DNA from: Bartonella grahamii ATCC 700132
GTDB taxonomy: Bacteria > Pseudomonadota > Alphaproteobacteria > Rhizobiales > Rhizobiaceae
Assembly: GCF_000518085.1 (NCBI RefSeq)
Contig: NZ_KI912377.1
Coordinates: 1 to 64,000, forward strand
Length of the DNA: 64,000 nt
Direction of reading: 5' to 3'
Below the pieces are notes generated by a model. That model saw only the letters and a program-made list of their open reading frames with translations, was not told the origin of the DNA and did no database searches. Made by a program: the position numbers and the translations under genes. Below are positions 9,825 through 20,131 of this stretch, piece after piece (the stretch's first letter is position 1; every line of letters starts with the position of its first letter).

Positions 9825-10190
9825 ATGTCAAAAAAAGTCATGATCGTGGAAGATAATGAGCTTAATATGAAGCTATTCCGTGATCTCGTAGAAGCGAGTG
9901 GCTATGAAACCATTGAAACACGGAATGGTCTTATGGCATTAGATTTGGCGCGTTCATCAATGCCATCTCTTATCCTTGTGGATATCCAGTTGCCAGAGGT
10001 CTCTGGAATAGATGTTATTAAACAATTAAAAGAAGATGAAGAACTAAGATCGATTCCCGTTGTTGCCGTAACAGCCTTTGCTATGAAAGGGGATGAAGAA
10101 CGAATTCGTGCAAGTGGATGTGAAGAATATATGTCAAAACCTATTTCTGTCCCGCATTTTATCACAATGGTAAAGCATTTCTTGGACTGA
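9825..10190 (+). CDS. divK: DivK, single-domain response regulator
   Basis: A 121-residue receiver domain without an output domain. Acidic pocket Glu9/Asp10 (VEDNE), phosphoacceptor Asp53 in [10 protein letters not shown], Thr83 and Lys105 (SKPIS) are all present. DivK is an essential cell-cycle phosphorelay protein in alphaproteobacteria, acting with the DivJ/PleC kinases to control CtrA. ATG 9825 gives the standard family length and follows AGAAGGGTGGAAG. pleD, often directly downstream in relatives, is not here; 300 bp of non-coding DNA and rpsI follow. A decayed second copy lies 1.6 kb upstream. Confidence 0.9.
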   Translation: MSKKVMIVEDNELNMKLFRDLVEASGYETIETRNGLMALDLARSSMPSLILVDIQLPEVSGIDVIKQLKEDEELRSIPVVAVTAFAMKGDEERIRASGCEEYMSKPISVPHFITMVKHFLD

Positions 10191-10444
10191 ATCTTGTTAA
10201 GTAATGATAGAAAAAGACATTGAAAAGCTTATGAGATAACTAAAGTTATGTTACAAATGTTTTTGTATTCTAGCACGTGGATACGTCTATTAGAGAAATA
10301 CAAGTTTTTAAAAATTAAAACTGAGGTTTTGAATTTTTTGATCTATTTTTTAGCTCTTGTCTAAGGAGAATCGGTTGTTTTGCATTCTTGTTTTCTTCTA
10401 ACAGATATAAATTTGTCTCTACGAAACGTCTGTTTTAGCAGTTA

Positions 10445-10473
10445 AAAAAGCCCCGTTTTTGTTCGAGGCTTTA
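10445..10473 (-). terminator. Terminator of rplM-rpsI operon
   Basis: Read on the minus strand, the stem AAAGCC-CG pairs with CG-GGCTTT around an A-rich loop and is followed by a T-run. It lies 22 bases past the rpsI stop codon. Confidence 0.75.
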
Positions 10474-10494
10474 TGCATTGTACAAAAAATGAAA

Positions 10495-10980
10495 TTAACG
10501 CTTTGAGAATTGGAAAGAACGACGTGCTTTTGCTTTACCGTATTTCTTACGTTCAACGACACGGCTATCACGGGTAAGAAAACCACCTTTTTTCAAGATT
10601 GAGCGAAGTTCTGGTTCGTAATAGGTTAAAGCTTTGGAAATGCCATGGCGCACTGCACCGGCTTGTCCGGAAAGCCCCCCACCAGCAACGGTTGCAATAA
10701 TATCAAACTGGGTATCCCTGTTTGTTGCAACAATTGGTTGACGAAGAATCATTCTAAGAACAGGACGAGCAAAATATTTGTCAAATTCCTTATTGTTGAT
10801 CGTGATTTTTCCAGAACCTGGTTTAATCCATACGCGTGCAACAGCGTCTTTACGCTTTCCTGTTGCATAAGCACGTCCTTGTGAATCAAGCTTTTGCACG
10901 TGGACAGGAACAACATTTTCATGTGTTTCTGTAATACTTGTTACTATGCTAAGCTCAGAAAGAGAATTAATTTCAGCCAT
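10495..10980 (-). CDS. rpsI: 30S ribosomal protein S9
   Basis: A 161-residue protein with the S9 core: [17 protein letters not shown], then [19 protein letters not shown], and the basic tail ending SFQFSKR that reaches the P-site tRNA. The N-terminal ~35 residues are the extension common in Hyphomicrobiales. ATG 10980 (MAEIN) is 2 bases after the rplM stop; an in-frame TTG two codons upstream is less likely. Second gene of the rplM-rpsI operon. Confidence 0.95.
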   Translation of the reverse strand: MAEINSLSELSIVTSITETHENVVPVHVQKLDSQGRAYATGKRKDAVARVWIKPGSGKITINNKEFDKYFARPVLRMILRQPIVATNRDTQFDIIATVAGGGLSGQAGAVRHGISKALTYYEPELRSILKKGGFLTRDSRVVERKKYGKAKARRSFQFSKR

Positions 10981-10982
10981 AA

Positions 10983-11447
10983 TCAAGCAATCCTTTTGTT
11001 TTTGCGGTTTAAAGCACCAACGTCAAGAGATTCAGGCTGTTGTGCTTCATGTGGATGTTGGCTTCCAGCGTAAACACGTAGATTCTTCAATTGACGCCGA
11101 CCAAGGGGACCACGAGGAATCATGCGCTCTACCGCTTTTTCAATAACGCGTTCGGGAAAACGCCCCTCAAGAAGTTGACGTGCTGTACGTTGTTTGATTC
11201 CACCAATATAGCCGGTATGCCAATAATATTTTTTATCCGTATATTTTTTGCCAGTGAGAGCTATTTTATCTGCATTAATGACAATAACGTTGTCACCATC
11301 ATCAACATGTGGAGTAAATGTAGCTTTATGTTTGCCACGTAAGCGGTTAGCAACAAATGTGGCAAGACGACCTAAAACAAGGTTTTCTGCGTCAATAATA
11401 ACCCATTTTTTCACCACTTCAGTTGGCTTTTGTGAAAAAGTTGCCAT
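10983..11447 (-). CDS. rplM: 50S ribosomal protein L13
   Basis: A 154-residue protein of normal length. Diagnostic blocks are [16 protein letters not shown] near the N-terminus, then [18 protein letters not shown], and [22 protein letters not shown]. An early-assembly protein of the large subunit. It leads the conserved rplM-rpsI operon, with an AAGGAT ribosome binding site upstream of ATG 11447. Confidence 0.96.
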   Translation of the reverse strand: MATFSQKPTEVVKKWVIIDAENLVLGRLATFVANRLRGKHKATFTPHVDDGDNVIVINADKIALTGKKYTDKKYYWHTGYIGGIKQRTARQLLEGRFPERVIEKAVERMIPRGPLGRRQLKNLRVYAGSQHPHEAQQPESLDVGALNRKNKRIA

Positions 11448-11743
11448 AGAAGTATCCTTTATTAGAACCCTTTTAATATAAGGGAATTTTTACTGTTTTG
11501 CGTTGAAAATTGTTACCATAGCGAAATATTTAACGCATACACCTTGCTCTGATATAATGTCTTTTGATTGACGTCAAGAGAAAATAAAAACTTTATAAAA
11601 CAATATGTTATGATAATGGTATTATAATACCTCATTAAAAGAAGTTTGTGTACCATTTAAACTTAAAATGAATGTTGCAAAAAACTATTTTATCTTTAAC
11701 GCATGATTGTATTTTATTTTTCTTCATTATAGAATGAGCAATA

Positions 11744-13528
11744 ATGCAGTGGTCTCGTTATTTTCTCAATGTTGAATCTTCTGCTTGTGGTCAAGCTTGG
11801 TTAGATGCCCTTGATGTTCAAGGGATAAATAATGCGCGCGCTATTTCTCAAAAATTTGGTTTTCCAGATCAGTTAGCTCGAGTGCTTTCAGCAAGAGATG
11901 TGGATGAAGCTGAGGCTGTTGCTTTTATTAATCCAACATTACGTACGCTTATGCCTGATCCAGAAAGTTTTAGGGATATGCAATGCGCTGCAGAGCGCAT
12001 TGTTAAGGCTCTTCTCAATCAAGAACAGGTTGCTGTTTTTGGTGATTATGATGTTGATGGTGCGTGTTCTTCGGCACTCATAGCGCGTTTTTTTCGTTAT
12101 TTTGGTATTGAAGTCAAAATTTATATTCCTGATCGTATTATTGAAGGCTATGGTCCGAATGAACAAGCAATGAGGATGCTTGTGCAAGAAGGTGCACGGT
12201 TAATTATCACTGTTGATTGTGGCGCAAACAGTCCAGATGCGGTAAAAGCAGCGAGGCTTGCTGGTGCTGATGTTGTAATTTTAGATCATCATCAAATGTC
12301 AGAGATTCATCAAGAAGCCATTGCTCTTGTCAATCCTAATCGTCCTGATGATTTTTCTAAACAGGGGCATTTATGTGCAGCGGGCGTTGTTTTTGTTACG
12401 TTAGCTTGGGTTCATCATTTGCTGCGGAAAAAACAATTCCAAGGGCAGCTGCCTGATCTTTTAAGTATGCTTGATCTTGTTGCATTGGCAACCATATGTG
12501 ATGTCGTTCCATTACAGGGGGTTAACCGTGCTTTTGTGATAAAAGGGCTTCAAGTTGCTCGTTCTATGCATAATCCAGGAATAACAGCTTTAACAAAGGT
12601 TGCACGAATAGGGGAGCCGCTTAATAGTTTTCATTTTGGTTTTTTGTTAGGTCCTAGAATTAATGCAGGAGGGCGCATTGGTGATCAAGCTTTGGGAGCA
12701 CGTTTGCTTAGCTGTGAGAATAAAGATGAAGCGGACAGAATAGCAGAACAATTAGATCGGCTTAATCAAGAACGCCAAGAAATGGAGAACATTCAATTAG
12801 CACAAGCGGAATCTTATATTGCTTCTCTTTATCAAGATCAAGAAATACCCTTGTCACTTGTAATTTCTCATAAAGAATGGCATCCGGGAATTATTGGTAT
12901 TCTTGCTTCCCGTCTCAAAGAGCGTTTTTTTTGTCCTGTTTTTGCTATTGCTTTAAAAGAAGATGGAAATGGCGTAGGGTCGGGACGTTCAATTAATGGT
13001 ATAGATTTAGGAGCACTCGTTCGTGAAGCTGTTACATTAAATTTATTAGAAAAGGGAGGGGGACATAGTATGGCAGCAGGAATTACAATTCAATCAACAA
13101 AAATTGAAATCTTTCGAAAATGGCTAGAAGAAAAAGTTTCTTTAAGGGTTTCTGAGTTGCATGCAAAAAAATCTCTTAGTATAGATGGTTCTCTTTCTGC
13201 TTCTGGTGTTAATGAAGCGCTGTTTGAGTTGCTTGAAAAAGCAGGGCCATTTGGGACAGGGAATGCAACACCTGTTTTTGTTCTTCCCTCTCATCGATTG
13301 GTGAATCTATCTGAAGTTGGTAAAGGACATCTTCGCCTCATTGTATCTAATGTTGAAGGAAAAAAACTGCAAGGAATAGCTTTTCGTGCTGTAGGGACAT
13401 CGCTTGGTGATTTTCTTTTTGAAAATATTGGTGAAATGATTCATTTAGCTGGTCATCTTAGTTTGAATTATTGGAATGGAACGACCAATCCGCAACTGCG
13501 CGTGATTGACGCAGCCGCAGTGGTTTGA
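11744..13528 (+). CDS. recJ: Single-stranded-DNA-specific 5'-3' exonuclease RecJ
   Basis: 594 residues. DHH-family phosphoesterase motifs: FGDYDVDGACSS (DYDVDG at 101-106), VDCG near 158, DHH at 181-183, and the DHHA1-type block GGGHSMAAGI near residue 440. A C-terminal OB-like domain follows. RecJ degrades single strands in recombinational and mismatch repair. In rhizobial genomes I recall recJ beside hom-glpX; here those two lie some 47 kb away, so the cluster seems split. It converges on parE with only 17 bp between stops. Confidence 0.93.
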   Translation: MQWSRYFLNVESSACGQAWLDALDVQGINNARAISQKFGFPDQLARVLSARDVDEAEAVAFINPTLRTLMPDPESFRDMQCAAERIVKALLNQEQVAVFGDYDVDGACSSALIARFFRYFGIEVKIYIPDRIIEGYGPNEQAMRMLVQEGARLIITVDCGANSPDAVKAARLAGADVVILDHHQMSEIHQEAIALVNPNRPDDFSKQGHLCAAGVVFVTLAWVHHLLRKKQFQGQLPDLLSMLDLVALATICDVVPLQGVNRAFVIKGLQVARSMHNPGITALTKVARIGEPLNSFHFGFLLGPRINAGGRIGDQALGARLLSCENKDEADRIAEQLDRLNQERQEMENIQLAQAESYIASLYQDQEIPLSLVISHKEWHPGIIGILASRLKERFFCPVFAIALKEDGNGVGSGRSINGIDLGALVREAVTLNLLEKGGGHSMAAGITIQSTKIEIFRKWLEEKVSLRVSELHAKKSLSIDGSLSASGVNEALFELLEKAGPFGTGNATPVFVLPSHRLVNLSEVGKGHLRLIVSNVEGKKLQGIAFRAVGTSLGDFLFENIGEMIHLAGHLSLNYWNGTTNPQLRVIDAAAVV

Positions 13529-13545
13529 AAGGGATGTTTTTTACA

Positions 13546-15612
13546 TTAGATGTCTAGATTAGAAGCAAAAGTAGAATTTTCTTGTATGAAACGAAATCGT
13601 GCTTCTGGTTTTGTTCCCATGAGACTTTCTACAGTTTTTTTCGTTTCTTGCATTTCCACGGCATCAATAGAAACACGAAGCAATGTACGTTTTTGAGGAT
13701 GCATAGTCGTTTCTTTAAGTTGTTCCGCGCGCATTTCACCCAGCCCTTTAAAACGCCCGATTTCGACTTTAGCTTTTCCAGTAAATTCAGTTTTGAGTAA
13801 TTCATCCTTGTGAATGTCGTCACGAGCATAAGCAACTTTTCCTCCTTGCGATATTCTATAAAGGGGAGGGACGGCGAGATATAAATGTCCCTGATGAATA
13901 AGGTCAGGCATTTCTTGAAAGAAGAAGGTAATGAGCAGTGACGCAATATGAGCACCATCAACATCAGCATCTGTCATGATGATAATACGTTCATATCTGA
14001 GATCTTTTTCACGATACTTGGAGCGTGTTCCACATCCAAGAGCAAGGATAAGATCGCTAATTGTTTGGCTTGAGTTCATTTTTTCATGTGCAGCACTGGC
14101 GACATTTAAGATTTTACCACGAAGAGGTAAAATTGCTTGGTTTGCTCTATTTCTTGCTTGTTTAGCAGATCCTCCTGCAGAATCCCCTTCAACAATGAAT
14201 AGTTCAGCACCTACAGCATGGTTCTGGCTACAATCTGCAAGTTTACCGGGCAGACGTAATTTACGGACAGCAGTTTTTCGGCTTATTTCTCTATCTTGGC
14301 GTCGTTTAACACGTTCTTCAGCACGTTCAATAACCCAATCGAGAAGTTTTGTTGCTTCTTGCGGGGAATTTGCTAACCAATGATCAAAAGGATCGCGGAT
14401 TGCATTCTCAACGATACGCTGTGCTTCAATGGTTGCTAATCGATCTTTTGTTTGTCCAACAAATTCAGGGTTACTGATAAAGACTGAAAGTATTGCGGCT
14501 GTTGAAATCATAATATCGTCAGACGTAATAATTGTTGCGCGCTTGTTTCCTATTAACTCAGCGTAGGATTTCAATCCACGCAAAAGAGCTTGACGTAATC
14601 CTATTTCGTGTGTTCCGCCTTCTCCTGTAGGAATCGTATTGCAGTAAGATTGCACACAAGAATCACCACCATGCCACGCGATAGCCCATTCAACGGAGCC
14701 ATGGCCATTATTTTGTTGTGTTTTGCCAGAAAAAATTTCTGATGTTACTCGATATTCATCTTTTAGTGACGAGAGTAAATAGTCTTTAAGGCCATTGGGG
14801 AAATGAAAAACAGCTTTTTCAGGAATATTTTTTGCGCCTTCAAGTATGACGGGATCACAAGTCCAGCGAATTTTTACGCCACCAAAAAGATAAGCTTTGG
14901 AGCATGCCATCTTATAGATTTTTTCTGGCTCAAAAGCTGCTTTTTCACCAAAAATTTCACGATCAGGATGAAAACGAACGCGCGTACCACGACGATTATA
15001 AACATCTCCCAGATCTTCCAATCCAGATTGAGGAATACCACGTGAGAAACGTTGGCGGTAAAGTTTTCGTTCTCGTGCAACTTCAACTTCCATATCATCA
15101 GAAAGAGCATTGACAACAGAAATTCCTACTCCATGAAGTCCACCCGCAGTTTGATAAGCTTTTCCATCAAATTTTCCCCCTGAGTGGAGTTGTGTCATAA
15201 TAACTTCAAGAGTAGATTTCTCAGGCATTTGAGGATGATTTTCGACAGGAATACCACGTCCATTATCTGTAACGGTTATATAACCGTTCCTATCTAATGA
15301 GACCTCAATAAAATCTGCATAACCCGCAACAGCTTCATCCATCGCGTTATCGATAATTTCGGCAAATAAATGATGAAGCGCTTTACTGTCTGTTCCACCA
15401 ATATACATTCCAGGGCGTAAACGTACGGGCTCTAAACCCTCAAGTACTCGAATAGAGAGGGCATTATAGTCATCTTCTTGCGTATCTTTTGCACTTTTTT
15501 TTGAAATCATCGCTTTTGATTTCATTGGAGACTGCAGAGTGTTTTCTTTTGTATTTACCCGAGATTGGGCTTTATTTAAAACACTAAAAAGATCCTTTTT
15601 GTTATCGCTCAT
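13546..15612 (-). CDS. parE: DNA topoisomerase IV subunit B
   Basis: 688 residues. GHKL ATPase motifs EIIDNAMDEA and GRGIPV at the N-terminus, GLHGVGISVVNALS, and in the TOPRIM domain EGDSAGGSAKQ and MTDADVDGAHI. Length (no ~170-residue insertion) and the RxRPGMYIGGTD variant fit ParE rather than GyrB; the matching gyrA lies elsewhere in the window. With ParC it decatenates daughter chromosomes. The first ~45 residues are a basic, low-complexity extension. ATG start at 15612. Confidence 0.9.
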   Translation of the reverse strand: MSDNKKDLFSVLNKAQSRVNTKENTLQSPMKSKAMISKKSAKDTQEDDYNALSIRVLEGLEPVRLRPGMYIGGTDSKALHHLFAEIIDNAMDEAVAGYADFIEVSLDRNGYITVTDNGRGIPVENHPQMPEKSTLEVIMTQLHSGGKFDGKAYQTAGGLHGVGISVVNALSDDMEVEVARERKLYRQRFSRGIPQSGLEDLGDVYNRRGTRVRFHPDREIFGEKAAFEPEKIYKMACSKAYLFGGVKIRWTCDPVILEGAKNIPEKAVFHFPNGLKDYLLSSLKDEYRVTSEIFSGKTQQNNGHGSVEWAIAWHGGDSCVQSYCNTIPTGEGGTHEIGLRQALLRGLKSYAELIGNKRATIITSDDIMISTAAILSVFISNPEFVGQTKDRLATIEAQRIVENAIRDPFDHWLANSPQEATKLLDWVIERAEERVKRRQDREISRKTAVRKLRLPGKLADCSQNHAVGAELFIVEGDSAGGSAKQARNRANQAILPLRGKILNVASAAHEKMNSSQTISDLILALGCGTRSKYREKDLRYERIIIMTDADVDGAHIASLLITFFFQEMPDLIHQGHLYLAVPPLYRISQGGKVAYARDDIHKDELLKTEFTGKAKVEIGRFKGLGEMRAEQLKETTMHPQKRTLLRVSIDAVEMQETKKTVESLMGTKPEARFRFIQENSTFASNLDI

Positions 15613-15693
15613 AGCGTTTAACTATCTACCTCACAAAATAAAATATTTATTAAAGTAATTTTATGCCTGTTTTTTATTTAAAAATCAATGCAC

Positions 15694-16431
15694 TTAGGAA
15701 ACATCAATTGTTGGACCAAAAATTTGTTCAAAGGCGTGTTTGAGAGCAATATCAATATCATGCATTGTTACAGGGTAACCTAGATCCAGAAAGCTTGTTA
15801 CACCGTGGTTTTTAATTCCACAAGGAACAATTCCTGAATAATGGGCTAAATTAGGATTAACATTGATAGAAACTCCATGAAAACTTATCCATTTGCGCAC
15901 TCGAATGCCAATAGCTGCAATTTTATCTTCGGAAGAAAGATCATTTTGTTTTGATGGGCAATGAGACTGTTTAACCCAGACACCAACGCGATCTTCTCTG
16001 CGTTCGCCTTTAATATTAAAGTTTGCAAGCATCTGTATGATCCATTCTTCTAATGCACTAATGAAAGCACGAATGTCTTGTTTTCGGCGTTTAAGATCAA
16101 GCATGATATAAGCAATACGCTGTCCTGGACCGTGATATGTAAATTCACCTCCACGTCCTGCTTCATAAACAGGGAATAAATTAGGCGCCAAAAGATCTTT
16201 TTTATTTGCACTCGTCCCTGCTGTATAAAGGGAAGGGTGTTCAAGAAGCCAAACTTGTTCATGCGCGGTTTTTGCAAGAATTTTTTCTACACGTTCTTGC
16301 ATATAACGCAGAGCTTCAGGATACTCAACTAGATGATTACTTATCTTCCATTCAACGGGTGGATTTCCTAGAATTGCATTAAAATGATGTGATAAGTGAT
16401 TACGATCCGTATGTTTTAATTCAAATGTCAT
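15694..16431 (-). CDS. lipB: Octanoyl-[acyl-carrier-protein]-protein octanoyltransferase
   Basis: 245 residues of the LipB family. The signature [12 protein letters not shown] lies at 93-104. Catalytic Cys204 sits in VPCGI and the partner Lys180 in RVRKWIS. The enzyme moves octanoate from acyl-ACP to lipoyl domains of the E2 subunits and GcvH, the first step of endogenous lipoate synthesis. lipA is not in the window. The gene lies between parE and the TPM/LemA pair on the same strand, but gaps suggest separate transcription. Confidence 0.92.
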   Translation of the reverse strand: MTFELKHTDRNHLSHHFNAILGNPPVEWKISNHLVEYPEALRYMQERVEKILAKTAHEQVWLLEHPSLYTAGTSANKKDLLAPNLFPVYEAGRGGEFTYHGPGQRIAYIMLDLKRRKQDIRAFISALEEWIIQMLANFNIKGERREDRVGVWVKQSHCPSKQNDLSSEDKIAAIGIRVRKWISFHGVSINVNPNLAHYSGIVPCGIKNHGVTSFLDLGYPVTMHDIDIALKHAFEQIFGPTIDVS

Positions 16432-16553
16432 TGGTAATATTTATCTTGATGTTTGAGTTTGTATTATAATCAGAAAAATAAAAAAAGAACAGGATTAAGA
16501 GATAGTTTATAAGAAGTGCAATGAATTTTATTAAAAAAATCATTATGCTCGTT

Positions 16554-17405
16554 TTACCATCTTCCTGTTGCACCGCCACCACCTGATGACCCACCACCAC
16601 CTCTGAATCCTCCTCCCCCTGAAGGTCCGCCAAAGATTCCACCAGAACCTCTACCGCTCGCATTTAAGTTTAAAAACCAAGGTGTGAAGACAATACCCAG
16701 CCAAAGATACTTTCGTGGACCTATTTTTTTACCAAAAATCATAGCAAGAATGGGCAAACCAACGACTATAAAGAGAATGAGAAACGTGATTGTATTTATA
16801 ATCATTTCTTCTTTTTCAGCTTGTTTGCGTTGTTCTTCAACAGCTTTAGCTTTTTGATTGATTCGAAAAGAAAAATCAGCATCACTTTGTGTGATCACTT
16901 TGATAATTGCGTGAACGGATTCGATAATTCCTTTTTGATAATTTCCTTCACGAAAATTAGGAATCATGAAGCTATTAATAATGACAGAGGAAATGGCATC
17001 TGTTAGTTCTCCTTCCAGACCGTAGCCTACCTCAATACGTGCTTTGCGTTCATTTGGTGCAATGACGATTAATATGCCGTTATTGATTTGTTTTTGACCT
17101 AATCTCCATGTACGAAAAAGAGAATTGCTGTATGTCTCTATATCATTGCCCGAAAGAGTAGGGAGCGTCACAAGAACGATTTGATCTCCTGTTTTCTCTT
17201 CGAGTGTAGCTAGCTTTTCCGTTAAATTTCTTTGTGTTGCATGATCAAGTAAATGAGCCATATCGTTGATATAGCCGCTTAAGGGAGGAAACTTAGTGTG
17301 TGCGTAAGTGACATTCCCCAATGCAATGATCAAATATAGAATACTCAAAGGAACCCATAAACGTAGAAAAATACGACGTTGTATAGAGTGTTGAAATATT
17401 TTCAT
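16554..17405 (-). CDS. TPM-domain membrane protein, YgcG family
   Basis: 283 residues: N-terminal signal/anchor (~10-35), a TPM domain (~40-175, with TGDQIVLVTLPTL and IVIAPNERKARIEVGYGLEG), a hydrophobic segment near 205-225, and a Gly/Ser-rich C-terminal tail ending GGGGATGRW. The architecture is typical of YgcG/BA82-like proteins, whose biochemical role is unsettled; some TPM domains act as phosphatases or help assemble photosystem II. Its ATG overlaps the stop of the lemA-like gene by one base (TAATG), indicating coupled translation. Confidence 0.8.
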   Translation of the reverse strand: MKIFQHSIQRRIFLRLWVPLSILYLIIALGNVTYAHTKFPPLSGYINDMAHLLDHATQRNLTEKLATLEEKTGDQIVLVTLPTLSGNDIETYSNSLFRTWRLGQKQINNGILIVIAPNERKARIEVGYGLEGELTDAISSVIINSFMIPNFREGNYQKGIIESVHAIIKVITQSDADFSFRINQKAKAVEEQRKQAEKEEMIINTITFLILFIVVGLPILAMIFGKKIGPRKYLWLGIVFTPWFLNLNASGRGSGGIFGGPSGGGGFRGGGGSSGGGGATGRW

Positions 17406-18031
17406 TAATTAAAATTAACCTTTGGTGTTTGTTGGCTATCAGTATCGATGGTAAAAGTAGGCATAGGTTTAGCATCACGAAACCATAGCTTTGCCCAAAT
17501 CATCGTCGGCATTGTTTTGAGAGCAGTATTGTAAGCACGTACTGTTTCAATATAATCGCGGCGCGCAACGGAAATTCGGTTTTCTGTTCCTTCTAATTGT
17601 GATTGAAGAGCAAGAAAGTTCTGGTTTGCTTTAAGATCCGGATAGTTTTCGACAACAGCCATAAGCCGCGAAAGGGCACTTGATAAATTTGCTTGATTTT
17701 TGAGATATTGCTGCATAACTTCTGGATTATTCAACATATCCGCATTAATGTTGACTTGCGTTGTTTTGGCACGTGCCTCAATTACATTTGTGAAAACGCT
17801 TTGTTCATGAGCTGCGTAAGCTTTAACTGTTTCTACAAGATTGGGGATGAGATCTGTACGACGTTGATATTGATTGAGCACTTCACTCCATGCTGCATGT
17901 GCTTTTTCTTCATTTGTTGGTATCGTATTAAATCCGCACCCACTTAAAAATGGGACTAACCATGCCAAAAAAATCACGATTGAAAATTGTTTTAATATTT
18001 TAAACATTGAAGAAGTTTGTACATTTAACAT
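17405..18031 (-). CDS. LemA family lipoprotein
   Basis: 208 residues with a lipoprotein-type signal (lipobox LSGC around residues 30-33) and the LemA fold block NQYQRRTDLIPNLVETVKAYA, followed by the YNTALKTMP segment. LemA proteins are helical, exported and of unclear function; they are commonly encoded beside a TPM-domain gene, as here. An alternative start at the second Met (MFKILK) would place the signal closer to the N-terminus. Confidence 0.85.
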   Translation of the reverse strand: MLNVQTSSMFKILKQFSIVIFLAWLVPFLSGCGFNTIPTNEEKAHAAWSEVLNQYQRRTDLIPNLVETVKAYAAHEQSVFTNVIEARAKTTQVNINADMLNNPEVMQQYLKNQANLSSALSRLMAVVENYPDLKANQNFLALQSQLEGTENRISVARRDYIETVRAYNTALKTMPTMIWAKLWFRDAKPMPTFTIDTDSQQTPKVNFN

Positions 18032-18444
18032 AAAGATGTCTCCACAGATATTTTATGTATTATATAGGGTTTATCTTCTTGGTGGAAAGTATTTTGAATT
18101 TTATAAACAGGTACATTTATCAATAAATCGACATCTCTCTGCGTTTTAGGCACGCTTAAGTGATTTGTTGATATTAAAATGATAATGGTAATATAGATGT
18201 CACCTTATAAAAGATCAATAATATTCATATCAATTATTATTACAGAAAATTATAGTATTTTTTGTGGTTCACAACGTGCAGATAATAATTGGAAACGGGA
18301 AAAATTTAAGCATCAATCTTATGGAAAAATAGAAGGTAAGGGCAGTTCTTATTTTCCCTCCTGTAGAAGTTATTCTTGGTACATCGGATAAAAAAGTTTT
18401 TTTTAATTATGTATGGTAGTAATTGTGAAAGAGGGGAAAATCCT
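18032..18444. other. Intergenic DNA with a possible coding remnant
   Basis: No intact gene. Around 18270-18420 two plus-strand frames can be joined by one frameshift to give a protein-like stretch (KREKFKHQSYGKIEGKGSSY, then PPVEVILGTSDKK). It may be the end of a decayed gene; the family is not recognised. Confidence 0.3.
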
Positions 18445-19221
18445 GTGATAGAAAGTGTTCAACGGCAAAGTGAAAAGTTTGATGGATTGGCTAATGATTA
18501 TGATCGTTATCGTCCTCGTTATCCTCTCACTGTATTTAAAACTATGCTCCATTCTTTTAAGAACAAAAAGCATTTGTCCATTGTGGATGTGGGGGCTGGG
18601 ACAGGTATCGCATTAGAGGGAATTGTTAAATTTTTAGGAAATGAGCACCAATATCATGCTATCGATGTATCGGCAGATATGATTAAGAAGGGGCGAAGAA
18701 AATTTCCTACGGTGCAGTGGTATCAGGGCCGTGCAGAAGACCTATTGCCTCAAATTGGTGAGGTCGATCTTGTCATTGCAGCGCAAGCGTTTCAGTGGAT
18801 GGATCGTCCTAAGTTGCTTTGTTCTGTTTCAGATCAACTTCGAGTCAATGGTGTCATGGCTGTTATTCAAAATAATCGTGATTTCAAGCATAGTGAATTT
18901 CTAGAGGCCTATGAGACATTGTTAGAGAAAATGAGTCCGAACTATTCTCGGTATTATCGTAATTTTGATTTTTTACAGGAAATGAGTGATGGCTTTGGGG
19001 TAGATCCAGAAAAGATTTTTTTCCATACGCACAATTGGACGATGATGATCCCATCTGAAGCTTTTATTGGAATGAGCCGCTCTTCAACGCAAGCGCAACG
19101 TGCTATTGCTTGCTATGGGGAAGAATATTTGCGGCAATTGGTTGCATTGATAAAGAAATATGAAGTGCAAGGTAATTTGGAGCTTTTGTATCGAAGTGAG
19201 CTCTATATGTATGCAGGATAA
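18445..19221 (+). CDS. Class I SAM-dependent methyltransferase
   Basis: 258 residues. Motif I VDVGAGTGIALEG binds S-adenosylmethionine. The post-I acidic residue lies in HAIDVSADM, and motif II-like DLVIAAQAFQWMD follows; the W-D pair resembles trans-aconitate/BioC-like small-molecule methyltransferases. I chose GTG 18445 because an AGAGGGG block sits 8 bases upstream and the conserved N-terminal block (SEKFDGLANDYDRYRPRYP) begins shortly after. In-frame starts at 18376 (TTG) and 18409 (ATG) would add a motif-free leader. The substrate is unknown and no pathway genes are adjacent. Confidence 0.75.
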   Translation: MIESVQRQSEKFDGLANDYDRYRPRYPLTVFKTMLHSFKNKKHLSIVDVGAGTGIALEGIVKFLGNEHQYHAIDVSADMIKKGRRKFPTVQWYQGRAEDLLPQIGEVDLVIAAQAFQWMDRPKLLCSVSDQLRVNGVMAVIQNNRDFKHSEFLEAYETLLEKMSPNYSRYYRNFDFLQEMSDGFGVDPEKIFFHTHNWTMMIPSEAFIGMSRSSTQAQRAIACYGEEYLRQLVALIKKYEVQGNLELLYRSELYMYAG

Positions 19222-20131
19222 TCTGATATCGATGATTGCTTTTGCTCTTTTAGCACATCAGAGTAGGCGGTATTCAGGAGATTAACGCATTATTAAGGCA
19301 GATTTTAAGGAGGGAGAGTTTTTTCTTCTTCAGCATTCAAATTGATACCTTATTACATCTTACATCTTATTTTTATTTTAAATAACGGGTTAGCTCGAGC
19401 CTTGTGTGGTTTTATTGAAGATGTGCTTTTCAGGTTTCAATCTGGCGCTTTAAATACAATTTTAGAAGTGGCAAAGAAGTGGTAAATAACCTTAATTTCT
19501 TCTATGTTGTGATGTGCAAATAAGTTTTTTAATTTTCTATAGAGTTTAATTTTTGCAATCATGATAGATTGTGGCAGCTATCTATCTAAGATTTTTATAA
19601 GTTTAGTAGGAATAGCTTAATGATATATCCATATGATAAATTCATTGAGCCCTCCCTTTACGCTTCATACACAAGAACAAGCCTGCATCATCACACACTT
19701 TGTCATTTCCCAATGTTGCGACAGCCCTTGAGACGGTCCATAAGAGGGGTTTTTAGATCTTTTTTGTACAGTTTTATCCATACGCCAATCTCGCTTATGA
19801 CGTGCAAGCGAATGGTTTTGATTGATTCAACATACACAGATTTAGAATGGGAGAATCTTAAGATGTTCGGCTTTCTCATTCAATATGAATAATGCTAGAT
19901 TATGATTATAAATTAATGCGTTATCTATTTTTGAAATCCATGACCTTGGTTGTGCTTGTCAATATTTCATTTTCATTTATCGTCAACTATTCTACTTTTG
20001 GATAATGGCTCCATTGTAAGGAATGCCTTTAAGAAAGCATTCTTGTTTTAAAGAGTCGTTATAGTTTTTTTGTTTTATAGAAGGATCAATAATGCTAAAC
20101 ATTACACTTTGATTAAAAAAGAAAGTAAATT
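19222..20131. other. Intergenic gap before hutH
   Basis: No supported gene. An open frame at 19620-19892 (90 codons) has no motif and no ribosome binding site. The local GC rise near 19650-19800 suggests decayed coding DNA, perhaps on the minus strand, but I could not identify it. No other hut genes are present. Confidence 0.4.

Noticed and set aside
13976-14383. Plus-strand 135-codon frame inside parE
   Set aside because: Antisense shadow of the strongly supported parE frame.
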